Positions 53,477 through 60,325 of a stretch of 64,000 nucleotides of DNA are shown here, piece after piece. Origin of the DNA: Prevotellaceae bacterium (GTDB taxonomy: Bacteria > Bacteroidota > Bacteroidia > Bacteroidales > UBA932); assembly GCA_031266015.1 (NCBI GenBank), contig JAISBU010000058.1, positions 1-64,000 on the forward strand, given 5' to 3'. Below the pieces are notes generated by a model. That model did no database searches and was not told the DNA's origin. It saw nothing but the letters and a program-made list of their open reading frames with translations. Positions within the stretch are counted from its first letter, which is position 1; the number at the start of each line of letters is the position of its first letter. Position numbers and translations under genes: made by a program.

Positions 53477-54079
53477 ATGAAAACCTTTTGTATCAACGTA
53501 TTTGTCTTGCTTATGAGCATGATTGCCGCTGCTTCAACCAGAGTTGATGGGGTGGTGCTGGCTCGTATGGCGATAGATGAGCATGGCGATACCATTCCGC
53601 ATATTGTATTGCGCCCCGTGTACAAGTTTGCAAAACCGATCTTCAAAAACGCTAAAGCGGAAAGAAAATACTACGCCAGCTACTCGCGCATGGCGTACAA
53701 CTTGAAAAAGGTTTACCCGTACTCGAAAATTATAAAGCACAAGCTGGCGGAAATGGACGCCGAATACGCCACTATTAAAACGGAAAAAGAGCGCAAGGCA
53801 TACATTAAGCAGGTGGAGAAGGAGCTGTTTGCTGAATTTGAAAAACCTCTGCGCGGGCTTACCATTTCGCAGGGACGTATTCTGATAAAGCTGGTGGATC
53901 GGGAAACAGGGAGAACGGGATATCAAATTATTAAGGAGCTGAAAGGTGGAGTATCGGCGTTCTTTTGGCAGGCGGTGGCCGTAATGTTCAGCTCCAGCCT
54001 CAAAATGGAGTTCAACGCAGAGGGTGATGACAAGATGCTGAACGAGCTGATAATTCTATATGAAAATGGGCTGCTGTAG
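53477..54079 (+). CDS. DUF4294 family protein
   Basis: A 200-residue secreted protein from ATG 53477 with a signal peptide (MKTFCINVFVLLMSMIAAAS). The family blocks AKPIFKNAKAERKYYASYSR, RMAYNLKKVYPYSKIIKHKL and GRILIKLVDRETGRTGYQII fit DUF4294 of Bacteroidota, whose function is unknown. It ends 49 bases before ddl and may be co-transcribed. Confidence 0.8.
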   Translation: MKTFCINVFVLLMSMIAAASTRVDGVVLARMAIDEHGDTIPHIVLRPVYKFAKPIFKNAKAERKYYASYSRMAYNLKKVYPYSKIIKHKLAEMDAEYATIKTEKERKAYIKQVEKELFAEFEKPLRGLTISQGRILIKLVDRETGRTGYQIIKELKGGVSAFFWQAVAVMFSSSLKMEFNAEGDDKMLNELIILYENGLL

Positions 54080-54128
54080 TGGTTGATGATTAACGGTTAG
54101 CGGTTAAAAATAAACAATAATAAATTTC

Positions 54129-55115
54129 ATGAGCAAAAAAAACATTGCCATTTTGTGTGGTGGAGATTCTTCGGAATCAATAATTTCTGTGAAGAGCGCT
54201 TACAACGTAGCGGGCTGGGTAGATAAGGAGAAGTATAACCCCTACAAGATTTTCATGAAAGGTGCGGATTGGCATTTGCAGGAGGATGGAAAGCTGGAAG
54301 TGGCGGTCGATAAGAATGATTTCAGCATTACGCTTGACGGTAAGAAAATAAAGTTTGACTGCGCTCTTATCATCATTCATGGTGCGCCGGGAGAGAACGG
54401 TGTTTTGCAATCATACTTTGATATTTTAGGCGTGCCGTATTCTACCTGCAACGCTTTTGTGTCGGCGCTTACGTTTAATAAGTTTGCGTGTAAAGCGTTT
54501 TTGTCAGATCAAAAAATCAATATGGCAAAGGCGGTGCTTGTTCGCAGGGATGATAAAATGAATCCTGATGAGCTGGTGAACTATTTGGGGCTGCCAATGT
54601 TTGCCAAGCCTAACAATGGCGGCAGCAGCTTTGGCGTTACCAAAATAAAATCCGCACAAGACTTGCAATGCGCTATGGATGAGGCGTTTAAAGAAGATGA
54701 CGAAATTATTATTGAGGAATTTATTGCGGGCACAGAGGTTACGTGTGGAGTAATGATTTTGAACGGCCAAGAAGTTGTACTTCCAGTTACCGAAGTGGTA
54801 AGCAAGAATGAAATTTTTGATTTTGGGGCCAAGTATGCAGGACAATCGGAAGAAATAACCCCTGCCCGTATCAGTCCGGAGCTAACGACTTTGGTGCAAT
54901 CTACCACTCTTGAAATATACAAGCGCTTGGGTTGTAACGGTATTGCCCGTGCAGATTATATTTTGAGTAGTAATACTCCTTACTTTTTGGAAATAAATAC
55001 GGTGCCGGGGATGACGGGTACCAGCTTTATTCCTCAGCAAGTAGCGGCTGCCGGCGGTGCAATGCCACAAGTTTTGACTGCTGTAATTGAAGATACCTGC
55101 GCTCGAAAGCGGTAG
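54129..55115 (+). CDS. ddl: D-alanine--D-alanine ligase
   Basis: A 328-residue ATP-grasp enzyme that makes the D-Ala-D-Ala end of peptidoglycan precursors. IAILCGGDSSESIISVKSAY at the start has the acidic-Ser loop, NGGSSFGVTKI is the lid, EEFIAGTEVTCGVM and FLEINTVPGMT are the metal and D-Ala sites. Length is usual. A bidirectional hairpin follows. Confidence 0.94.
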   Translation: MSKKNIAILCGGDSSESIISVKSAYNVAGWVDKEKYNPYKIFMKGADWHLQEDGKLEVAVDKNDFSITLDGKKIKFDCALIIIHGAPGENGVLQSYFDILGVPYSTCNAFVSALTFNKFACKAFLSDQKINMAKAVLVRRDDKMNPDELVNYLGLPMFAKPNNGGSSFGVTKIKSAQDLQCAMDEAFKEDDEIIIEEFIAGTEVTCGVMILNGQEVVLPVTEVVSKNEIFDFGAKYAGQSEEITPARISPELTTLVQSTTLEIYKRLGCNGIARADYILSSNTPYFLEINTVPGMTGTSFIPQQVAAAGGAMPQVLTAVIEDTCARKR

Positions 55116-55133
55116 CGAAAACTTTATAAGGAT

Positions 55134-55182
55134 AAAAAAAGAGAATGGCATGGTATACTTTACCATGCCATTCTCTTTTTTA
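55134..55182. terminator. Bidirectional terminator after ddl
   Basis: AAAAAAAGAGAATGGCATGGTA pairs with TTACCATGCCATTCTCTTTTTT around TACT, with one small offset; it is a very long stem ending in T and A runs, and also suits the convergent small repeat gene. Confidence 0.88.
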
Positions 55183-55208
55183 TTCACTAAAAACTTAATA
55201 AGCAAAAT

Positions 55209-55508
55209 TTATACAAGCTGTGCAGGCTTTGCGGTTGTATCAGCCGGAGCTGGAGTTTCTTCTGCTCTTAGGTTCATTTGCTCAGGCTTTGCGGTTGTGT
55301 CAGCCGGAGCTGGAGTTTCTTCTGCTCTTAGGTTCATTTGCTCAGGCTTTGCAGTTGTGTCAGCCGGAGTTTCTTCAGCGTAAAGAAACATGCTAGACGT
55401 TGTAGTGTCGGCAGGGGTCGAAGTTGTTTCGGTTGTCTCTGCTGCGCGAGCGCTGCTCAGCGCTAATACAACTGCCACAGCTGCTACAGATAGTAATGCT
55501 TTTTTCAT
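55209..55508 (-). CDS. Small secreted protein with 20-residue tandem repeats
   Basis: A 99-residue protein: a signal peptide (MKKALLSVAAVAVVLALSS, cleavage after ARA), then a Thr/Ser-rich part and two and a half copies of a 20-residue unit of the type RAEETPAPADTTAKPEQMNL. It is very rich in Ala, Pro, Thr and Glu and lacks cysteine. Mature protein would be small and disordered. Function is unknown. The repeats are identical at the DNA level over most of 60 bp, so copy number may vary between strains. Confidence 0.65.
   Translation of the reverse strand: MKKALLSVAAVAVVLALSSARAAETTETTSTPADTTTSSMFLYAEETPADTTAKPEQMNLRAEETPAPADTTAKPEQMNLRAEETPAPADTTAKPAQLV
55223..55380 (-). repeat. 60-bp tandem repeat (2.6 copies)
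   Basis: Units starting with CAGGCTTTG at 55223, 55283 and 55343 differ at one or two positions; the third copy is truncated. The period is exactly 60 bases, so it stays in frame with the small secreted protein. Confidence 0.85.
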
Positions 55509-55776
55509 GTTGTTGTGATAATTAAATTAGTTAATGGTTTTTTTTGAATGGCTTTTCGGAAACATCATTCAATTATATTAGTTGCAATATGCGTGCCAAA
55601 TAGTAACCATTGCTTCTAAATAGTTGATAATTATTTGATATACAAGTATTTGTTATTTATCCGTGCAATTATTGAATATATAAAAATTTGTGGAAATTTG
55701 TGGAAATTTTCCACATGCGGGTTGTGGAAATTTTGTGGAAACGAAAAAATAAGTAAGTACGCGTATGGCGCTTAAA
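55509..55776. other. Intergenic region with TTTGTGGAAA cluster (55687-55741)
   Basis: AT-rich and without a gene. At 55687, 55697, 55722 (as TTGTGGAAA) and 55732 the motif TTTGTGGAAA recurs, and its reverse complement TTTTCCACA is at 55707. The cluster lies 36 bases upstream of the kinase promoter and looks like an array of binding sites. TTTTCCACA also fits a DnaA box (TTWTNCACA) by one copy; the other copies miss it. Confidence 0.5.
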
Positions 55777-55784
55777 TACTTTTG
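55777..55784 (+). promoter_or_regulatory. -7 promoter box TACTTTTG of the hybrid kinase
   Basis: TACTTTTG fits TAnnTTTG and lies 29 bases before the ATG, just downstream of the TTTGTGGAAA cluster. Confidence 0.5.
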
Positions 55785-55812
55785 CCGAAAGAATTTTGTA
55801 ATTTCGCTCTAA

Positions 55813-58260
55813 ATGATGAGAAACAACCTTGAAAATAAAATCCGTCTTAATGCAGTACTGATCTATTTTATAGTGGCGGCTGCATGTGGAGGAATAATTC
55901 TGTACATCTACAACCTTAATGAGCGTGCCGCTCAGCAAAAGGAGAATATTGAGCAGTACAACATGACGCTGGTGCTGACCAACGATTTGATATCCTCTGT
56001 GCAAAAGGCGCAATCCGTAGCCAACCTTTACCTTTTCTCCAATAAGCGCAGCTATCTTCTACAGTTTCAAGCGCTTGCCACCTCCATAGATCAACGGGTT
56101 GATTCACTCGTGGCCATACTTTCCGAGCAAACATTGCAGTATGCCACACTTGAAGATGTTGTTCCGCTGCTGCATAAAAAAGAGGCAACCATTGCTGAAC
56201 TTGCAAAGCAATTTGACGAGTACAGCGCGCTGGATACGGTTGATTACACCTTTTTGCGCTACGAGCCAATCGTAAAAACAGATTCTATGATAGTAATCAC
56301 CACCCAACAGGATACCATTGTACCGGAGGAATCCAAGACGGGTTTTTGGAAAAAGCTGGGCAGCCTATTTTCTTCTTCGCCCTCAAAAGAGCTGGGCTAT
56401 AGCGTTGTTACCACTACGCAGATAAATACGCTTACAAGCGTGGCGCTGGATACAACGGCTATACTGTCCGATGTGCGCAAAATGTCGGAAAAAACCAGCA
56501 AGTCATACTCACGAAAAATAAAATCCATAGAGCAGCAGCTGGCTATGCTCATAGTGGCAGACCAGTCACTGTCCGAAGAAATTTCACTGCTGCTTATTAA
56601 GCTGCATCAGCAAACCCTTGATTCCACGCTTGAGGAGGTGCAAAAAAGCGAGCTGCTTTTAAGAAAAAACTACAGGCTTTCGCTCGTGTTTGCGGCCATA
56701 GCCATGCTGCTTGTGCTGTTTTTTATCTTCCTGATAATAAGCGATGTAGGTAGGGGACGTGCCACTCGCGAGGCGCTTGAAGTAGCGAAAAAGCGTACCG
56801 AAGATTTAATGAATAGCAGGCATGAGCTGTTACTGTCGGTTTCTCATGATATAAAAGCCCCGTTGACTTCTATACTTGGCTATCTGGATTTATGGGGAAA
56901 AGAGGAGTATGCCGTGGCGCCAAAGCAGCAACGGTGGCTGGCCTCAATGCAAAACTCCGGAGAGCATATTCTTTCCCTGTTGGCTAATCTGCTGGATTTT
57001 TCCAGGCTTGAACGGAGAAAGCTGCAAATTAGCAAAAGCAATTTTGATGTTGATTTGTTGTGCAAAGAGGTGGCAGAAATGTTTGCTCCGCTGGCGCAAC
57101 AAAAAGGTTTGGCATTTGAGTATAAGTGCGCTGTAGGCAAGCTGCGCAATGTGTATTCGGATAGACTTAAGTTTAAGCAAATTGCTATCAACCTGATATC
57201 CAATGCAATAAAGTATACTCATCAAGGAAAAGTAAGCGTAGAGCTTACGGAGCAGAACGATAGCTTATCTCTTCGAATTTCGGACACGGGAGTGGGGATG
57301 GGCAAAGATTTTGTGGAGAGCATTTTTGCACCTTTTGCCCGGGCAGAAAATGTAGCTACAGTTGAAGGCAGCGGTTTGGGGTTGTATGTTGTAAAAGGGC
57401 TGGCTGATATTTTACAGGGCGAGATTGTAATTCATTCGGAGCTGAATGTTGGTACAACCGTGGAGCTAGCTTTACCGGTAGAAGCTGCCGTAGAAAATGC
57501 TGTGGGTGCGGAATGTGAAAAGCAGGAGCTGCCGGTTTGTGACCACTGCAAAGTATTGGCAGTGGACGATGATAGTACGCTGCTTGCCATGCTTGGCGAG
57601 ATGTTGCAGAGTATGGGAGGCACAGCGACCCTGTGCAGAAACCGGCAGGAGTTTAAGGAGCAAATTGCACGCCTGCCCTCTTTTGATTTGGTGCTCACAG
57701 ATATGCATATGGGCGCAATTTCCGGAAAAGATATTTTGCGAATGACCCGCGAAAAATCCTCGTCTATTCCCGTACTGATAATGACGGCTTATGGCGATTA
57801 CTCTTTAGATAAGGCAACCGCTGACGGCTTTTCCGGCTACCTGGCAAAACCGTTTTCACTTCACACCCTGGCGAGCCTGCTAGGGAAACCATCGGATTGT
57901 AACGACGCTGCGGTGGCTTCCAACGGCAATTTTGCGGATTTACTGGCCATGTTTGATAATGACAGGGCAGCCGTGCAGAATATCTTAAACGTCTTTGCCG
58001 AAGACACCTTGAAGCACGTTGGCTTGCTGCGGAAATATGTTGAAGATAATGACTTTGGAGCGGCTCAGGCGTTGTGCCATAAAATGCATCCTATGTTTGT
58101 ACAGCTGGGCGAGAACGATTTAGCGAGCGTACTAAGGAAAATGGATGCGCTTCGTGGAAAGAGCGCAGGGCATTATCCGCAGTGGAAGGAGGAGCTGACA
58201 AAATTTATCGGTAAAACGGCCAACCTGCTGAAAAAAATTAAGGAGTTTTTGAAACGTTAA
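55813..58260 (+). CDS. Hybrid histidine kinase with receiver and Hpt domains
   Basis: An 815-residue sensor. Two membrane helices (about 13-35 and 293-315) bracket a ~255-residue periplasmic sensor with coiled-coil content. HisKA has the phosphorylated His345 in LSVSHDIKAPLTS, HATPase has NLISNAIKYTHQ, SDTGVGMG and GSGLGLYVVKG, the receiver has Asp630 in LVLTDMHMGAISG and the Lys in LAKPFS, and the C-terminal Hpt has His756 in ALCHKMHPMFVQLG. It is a complete phosphorelay in one chain, so phosphate should leave from the Hpt to a partner regulator, possibly the one at 62414 (no own partner adjacent). Confidence 0.92.
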   Translation: MMRNNLENKIRLNAVLIYFIVAAACGGIILYIYNLNERAAQQKENIEQYNMTLVLTNDLISSVQKAQSVANLYLFSNKRSYLLQFQALATSIDQRVDSLVAILSEQTLQYATLEDVVPLLHKKEATIAELAKQFDEYSALDTVDYTFLRYEPIVKTDSMIVITTQQDTIVPEESKTGFWKKLGSLFSSSPSKELGYSVVTTTQINTLTSVALDTTAILSDVRKMSEKTSKSYSRKIKSIEQQLAMLIVADQSLSEEISLLLIKLHQQTLDSTLEEVQKSELLLRKNYRLSLVFAAIAMLLVLFFIFLIISDVGRGRATREALEVAKKRTEDLMNSRHELLLSVSHDIKAPLTSILGYLDLWGKEEYAVAPKQQRWLASMQNSGEHILSLLANLLDFSRLERRKLQISKSNFDVDLLCKEVAEMFAPLAQQKGLAFEYKCAVGKLRNVYSDRLKFKQIAINLISNAIKYTHQGKVSVELTEQNDSLSLRISDTGVGMGKDFVESIFAPFARAENVATVEGSGLGLYVVKGLADILQGEIVIHSELNVGTTVELALPVEAAVENAVGAECEKQELPVCDHCKVLAVDDDSTLLAMLGEMLQSMGGTATLCRNRQEFKEQIARLPSFDLVLTDMHMGAISGKDILRMTREKSSSIPVLIMTAYGDYSLDKATADGFSGYLAKPFSLHTLASLLGKPSDCNDAAVASNGNFADLLAMFDNDRAAVQNILNVFAEDTLKHVGLLRKYVEDNDFGAAQALCHKMHPMFVQLGENDLASVLRKMDALRGKSAGHYPQWKEELTKFIGKTANLLKKIKEFLKR

Positions 58261-58288
58261 AAAATAGCTGTTTTAGTGAAAAAAATAC

Positions 58289-58296
58289 TACCTTTG
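58289..58296 (+). promoter_or_regulatory. -7 promoter box TACCTTTG of the radical SAM cluster
   Basis: A perfect TAnnTTTG match 29 bases after the kinase stop and 78 bases before the lipoprotein ATG, so the lipoprotein/radical SAM pair has its own promoter and a leader of about 75 bases. Confidence 0.6.
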
Positions 58297-58374
58297 ATAC
58301 GAGTAACAGCAGGCATAAAACCGTATTGATGTAATTATTTGATTTGCAGTTAATTAACCTCATGAAATTTTGCT

Positions 58375-58839
58375 ATGAAGCCACGAAAAATCTACATCAA
58401 GTGCCTGTTCTTTTTGTTAACGCTGCTGGGGTTTTCGGCCTGTATCCCTGAGGCTGAGATTGGTTTATGCGCGTATGGTACTCCCACTGCCTCGTATAAG
58501 GTAAAAGGTACAGCTGTTTCTGCGCAAACAAAATCTCCCCTCCCAAACATTCGGGTAGCTATGCGGGAGCCCGGATTTTATGTTGATACGATAGCGTACG
58601 CTGGCCATCTTTTCGATACGGCCTACACCGACAGTAACGGCTCATTCAACGTAGAAGCTATAGATTTTCCTTACGAAAAAGTTGTATTTTATTTGGATTT
58701 TACCGACCCGAGTGGCAGCTACTCCGCAAAACGGGATTCTGCTGTATTTGAAAATCCTCAGTTCAAGAATGGGGACGGTTGGCATGAAGGCGAGGCGGAG
58801 CAAGATGTGGGAGCGGTGGAGTTAGACCCGGCAGAGTAA
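58375..58839 (+). CDS. Radical SAM-associated lipoprotein (TIGR04134-like)
   Basis: A 154-residue lipoprotein with lipobox GFSAC (Cys23). The mature part starts LCAYGTPTASYKVKG and continues SPLPNIRVAMREPGF, DTAYTDSNGSFNVEA, FPYEKVVFYLDFTDPSG and the end GDGWHEGEAEQDVGAVELD. This is the pattern I recall for the lipoprotein family always paired with the radical SAM enzymes of TIGR04133, and it is likely the substrate. The carboxypeptidase-regulatory-like (beta-sandwich) fold is expected. The radical SAM gene starts two bases after its stop. Confidence 0.8.
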   Translation: MKPRKIYIKCLFFLLTLLGFSACIPEAEIGLCAYGTPTASYKVKGTAVSAQTKSPLPNIRVAMREPGFYVDTIAYAGHLFDTAYTDSNGSFNVEAIDFPYEKVVFYLDFTDPSGSYSAKRDSAVFENPQFKNGDGWHEGEAEQDVGAVELDPAE

Positions 58840-58841
58840 AA

Positions 58842-59942
58842 ATGAGCGTTGATACCCTTTCTTTTCGCAAGCGCTTGGGGCTAAATCTTTACCGGCGCTT
58901 CAAAAACAGCATGGCTGCGCAGCATCCGCTGCGCTACCTGTTTTGGGAATGTACGTTGCGCTGCAACCTTGCTTGCAGGCACTGCGGAAGCGATTGCCGG
59001 AAAAACATGCAGCACAAGGATATGCCTCTGTCCGATTTTCTCAAGGTGATAGACAACATTCGTCCACATGTAGACCCGCACCAAACTATGGTGGTGCTTA
59101 CGGGCGGCGAGCCGCTGCTGCGGACCGACCTTGAGCAGTGCGGCATGGAGCTTTACAGGCGAGAATTTCCGTGGGGATTCGTAACCAACGGCTTTGCCGT
59201 AACCCAAGAGCGCATTGCTCAGCTCATGAGCGCAGGTCTGCGGGCGGTAACCGTAAGCCTCGACGGGTTGGAGGATTCGCACAACCGGCTAAGGGGTAAT
59301 TCGCTCAGCTTTCGAAACGCATGCAACGCTATTCGTATTTTTATTGCTAGGGGTAAGGAGCTGGAGTTTGATGTGGTTACCTGCGCTTGCCAAAACAACT
59401 TTCACGAGCTGCCGGCCATAAAGGAGCTGCTGATAGGTATGGGGCTAAAGAGTTGGCGCATTTTTACTATTTTTCCCATTGGACGGGCAGCAAAGCATGA
59501 AGACTTGCAGCTGCAACCTGTGCAGCTGAAGCAGCTGTTCGATTTCATAAAGCAGACCCGTCGCGAGGGATGCATACGCGTTGACTACGGCTGCGAGGGA
59601 TTTCTTGGTGCGTACGAGGCGGAGGTGCGCGACAGCTTTTTCTTCTGCCGTGCGGGCGTTACCGTTGGCTCGGTGCTGGTTGACGGCTCTATTTCCGCCT
59701 GCCCCAACTTGCGCTCAAACTTTGTGCAGGGAAATATTTACAAAGATAGCTTTATGGACGTGTGGAATAGCCGCTATCAGGTTTTCCGCAACCGCTCATG
59801 GGCAAAAACAGGCGAGTGTGCGCGGTGCAAGCACTTTAAATTTTGTCAGGGTAACGGCATGCACCTGCGCAACGAAAACGGCGACCTGCTGCTCTGCCAT
59901 TTGAATAAGATTAAGCGGGGAGAGGAGCTGTTGAACGCATAA
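58842..59942 (+). CDS. Radical SAM/SPASM protein (TIGR04133-like)
   Basis: A 366-residue radical SAM enzyme. The cluster motif CX3CX2C is C41-N-L-A-C45-R-H-C48 in WECTLRCNLACRHCGSDC, followed by VVLTGGEPLLRTD and SLDGLEDSHNRLRG. A SPASM domain with auxiliary cysteines (FFCRAG, ISACPN, GECARCKHFKFCQGN, LLLCHL) lies at the C-terminus. It resembles peptide-modifying SPASM enzymes. Known family context pairs it with the preceding lipoprotein; the modification is unknown, perhaps of that lipoprotein. Spacing of 2 bases implies translational coupling. Confidence 0.85.
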   Translation: MSVDTLSFRKRLGLNLYRRFKNSMAAQHPLRYLFWECTLRCNLACRHCGSDCRKNMQHKDMPLSDFLKVIDNIRPHVDPHQTMVVLTGGEPLLRTDLEQCGMELYRREFPWGFVTNGFAVTQERIAQLMSAGLRAVTVSLDGLEDSHNRLRGNSLSFRNACNAIRIFIARGKELEFDVVTCACQNNFHELPAIKELLIGMGLKSWRIFTIFPIGRAAKHEDLQLQPVQLKQLFDFIKQTRREGCIRVDYGCEGFLGAYEAEVRDSFFFCRAGVTVGSVLVDGSISACPNLRSNFVQGNIYKDSFMDVWNSRYQVFRNRSWAKTGECARCKHFKFCQGNGMHLRNENGDLLLCHLNKIKRGEELLNA

Positions 59943-60023
59943 CATGTGCACCATGCTTTTATGTTATCATCCTGAATTTGTCGATTTACCATTTACTATT
60001 GACAATTTGCCGGTGCGTGTGCG

Positions 60024-60115
60024 TTGTCATGCTGAGCGAAGCGAAGCATCTCATGTCGTGGTAACGTATCATCATGGTGCAAGCTTGAGATGCTTCGCTT
60101 CGCTCAGCATGACAA
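60024..60115. repeat. Perfect palindromic repeat, 30-bp arms (TGTCATGCTGAGC family)
   Basis: TTGTCATGCTGAGCGAAGCG and ten further bases (60024-60053) are exactly the reverse complement of 60086-60115, with a 32-base centre. It is the best preserved of a dispersed family. Such stems occur between genes in many Bacteroidota genomes. It falls between the radical SAM gene and the LTA-synthase-like gene. A remnant resembling the AACCACGGA repeat lies just after it (about 60160). Confidence 0.85.
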
Positions 60116-60295
60116 TCAAATTATAAATGAAAAATTACCGGCTGCCAACCATCGACTGTGAATTAACCACTAAGCTTCGCAAAGGTTGTCACAACGTAGC
60201 ACGAAGTATTTTTTTGTCGCAAGCTGCAAGTCGGTAATTTGGTAGCTGGTCAATCGTCAATCGTACATATATATACTGTCGCCTAAAAATTTAGC

Positions 60296-60303
60296 TACCT
60301 TTG
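60296..60303 (+). promoter_or_regulatory. -7 promoter box TACCTTTG of the LTA-synthase-like gene
   Basis: A perfect TAnnTTTG match 22 bases before the ATG at 60326. Confidence 0.6.
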
Positions 60304-60325
60304 CGCAAGCTAAAACAATAAGAGA

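Noticed and set aside
55223-55380. 60-bp repeats as a CRISPR array
   Set aside because: The units abut without variable spacers and code for an in-frame peptide repeat.
55687-55741. Replication origin (DnaA-box cluster)
   Set aside because: Only one of the copies fits the DnaA box well, and dnaA or other origin genes are absent; more likely a regulator site.
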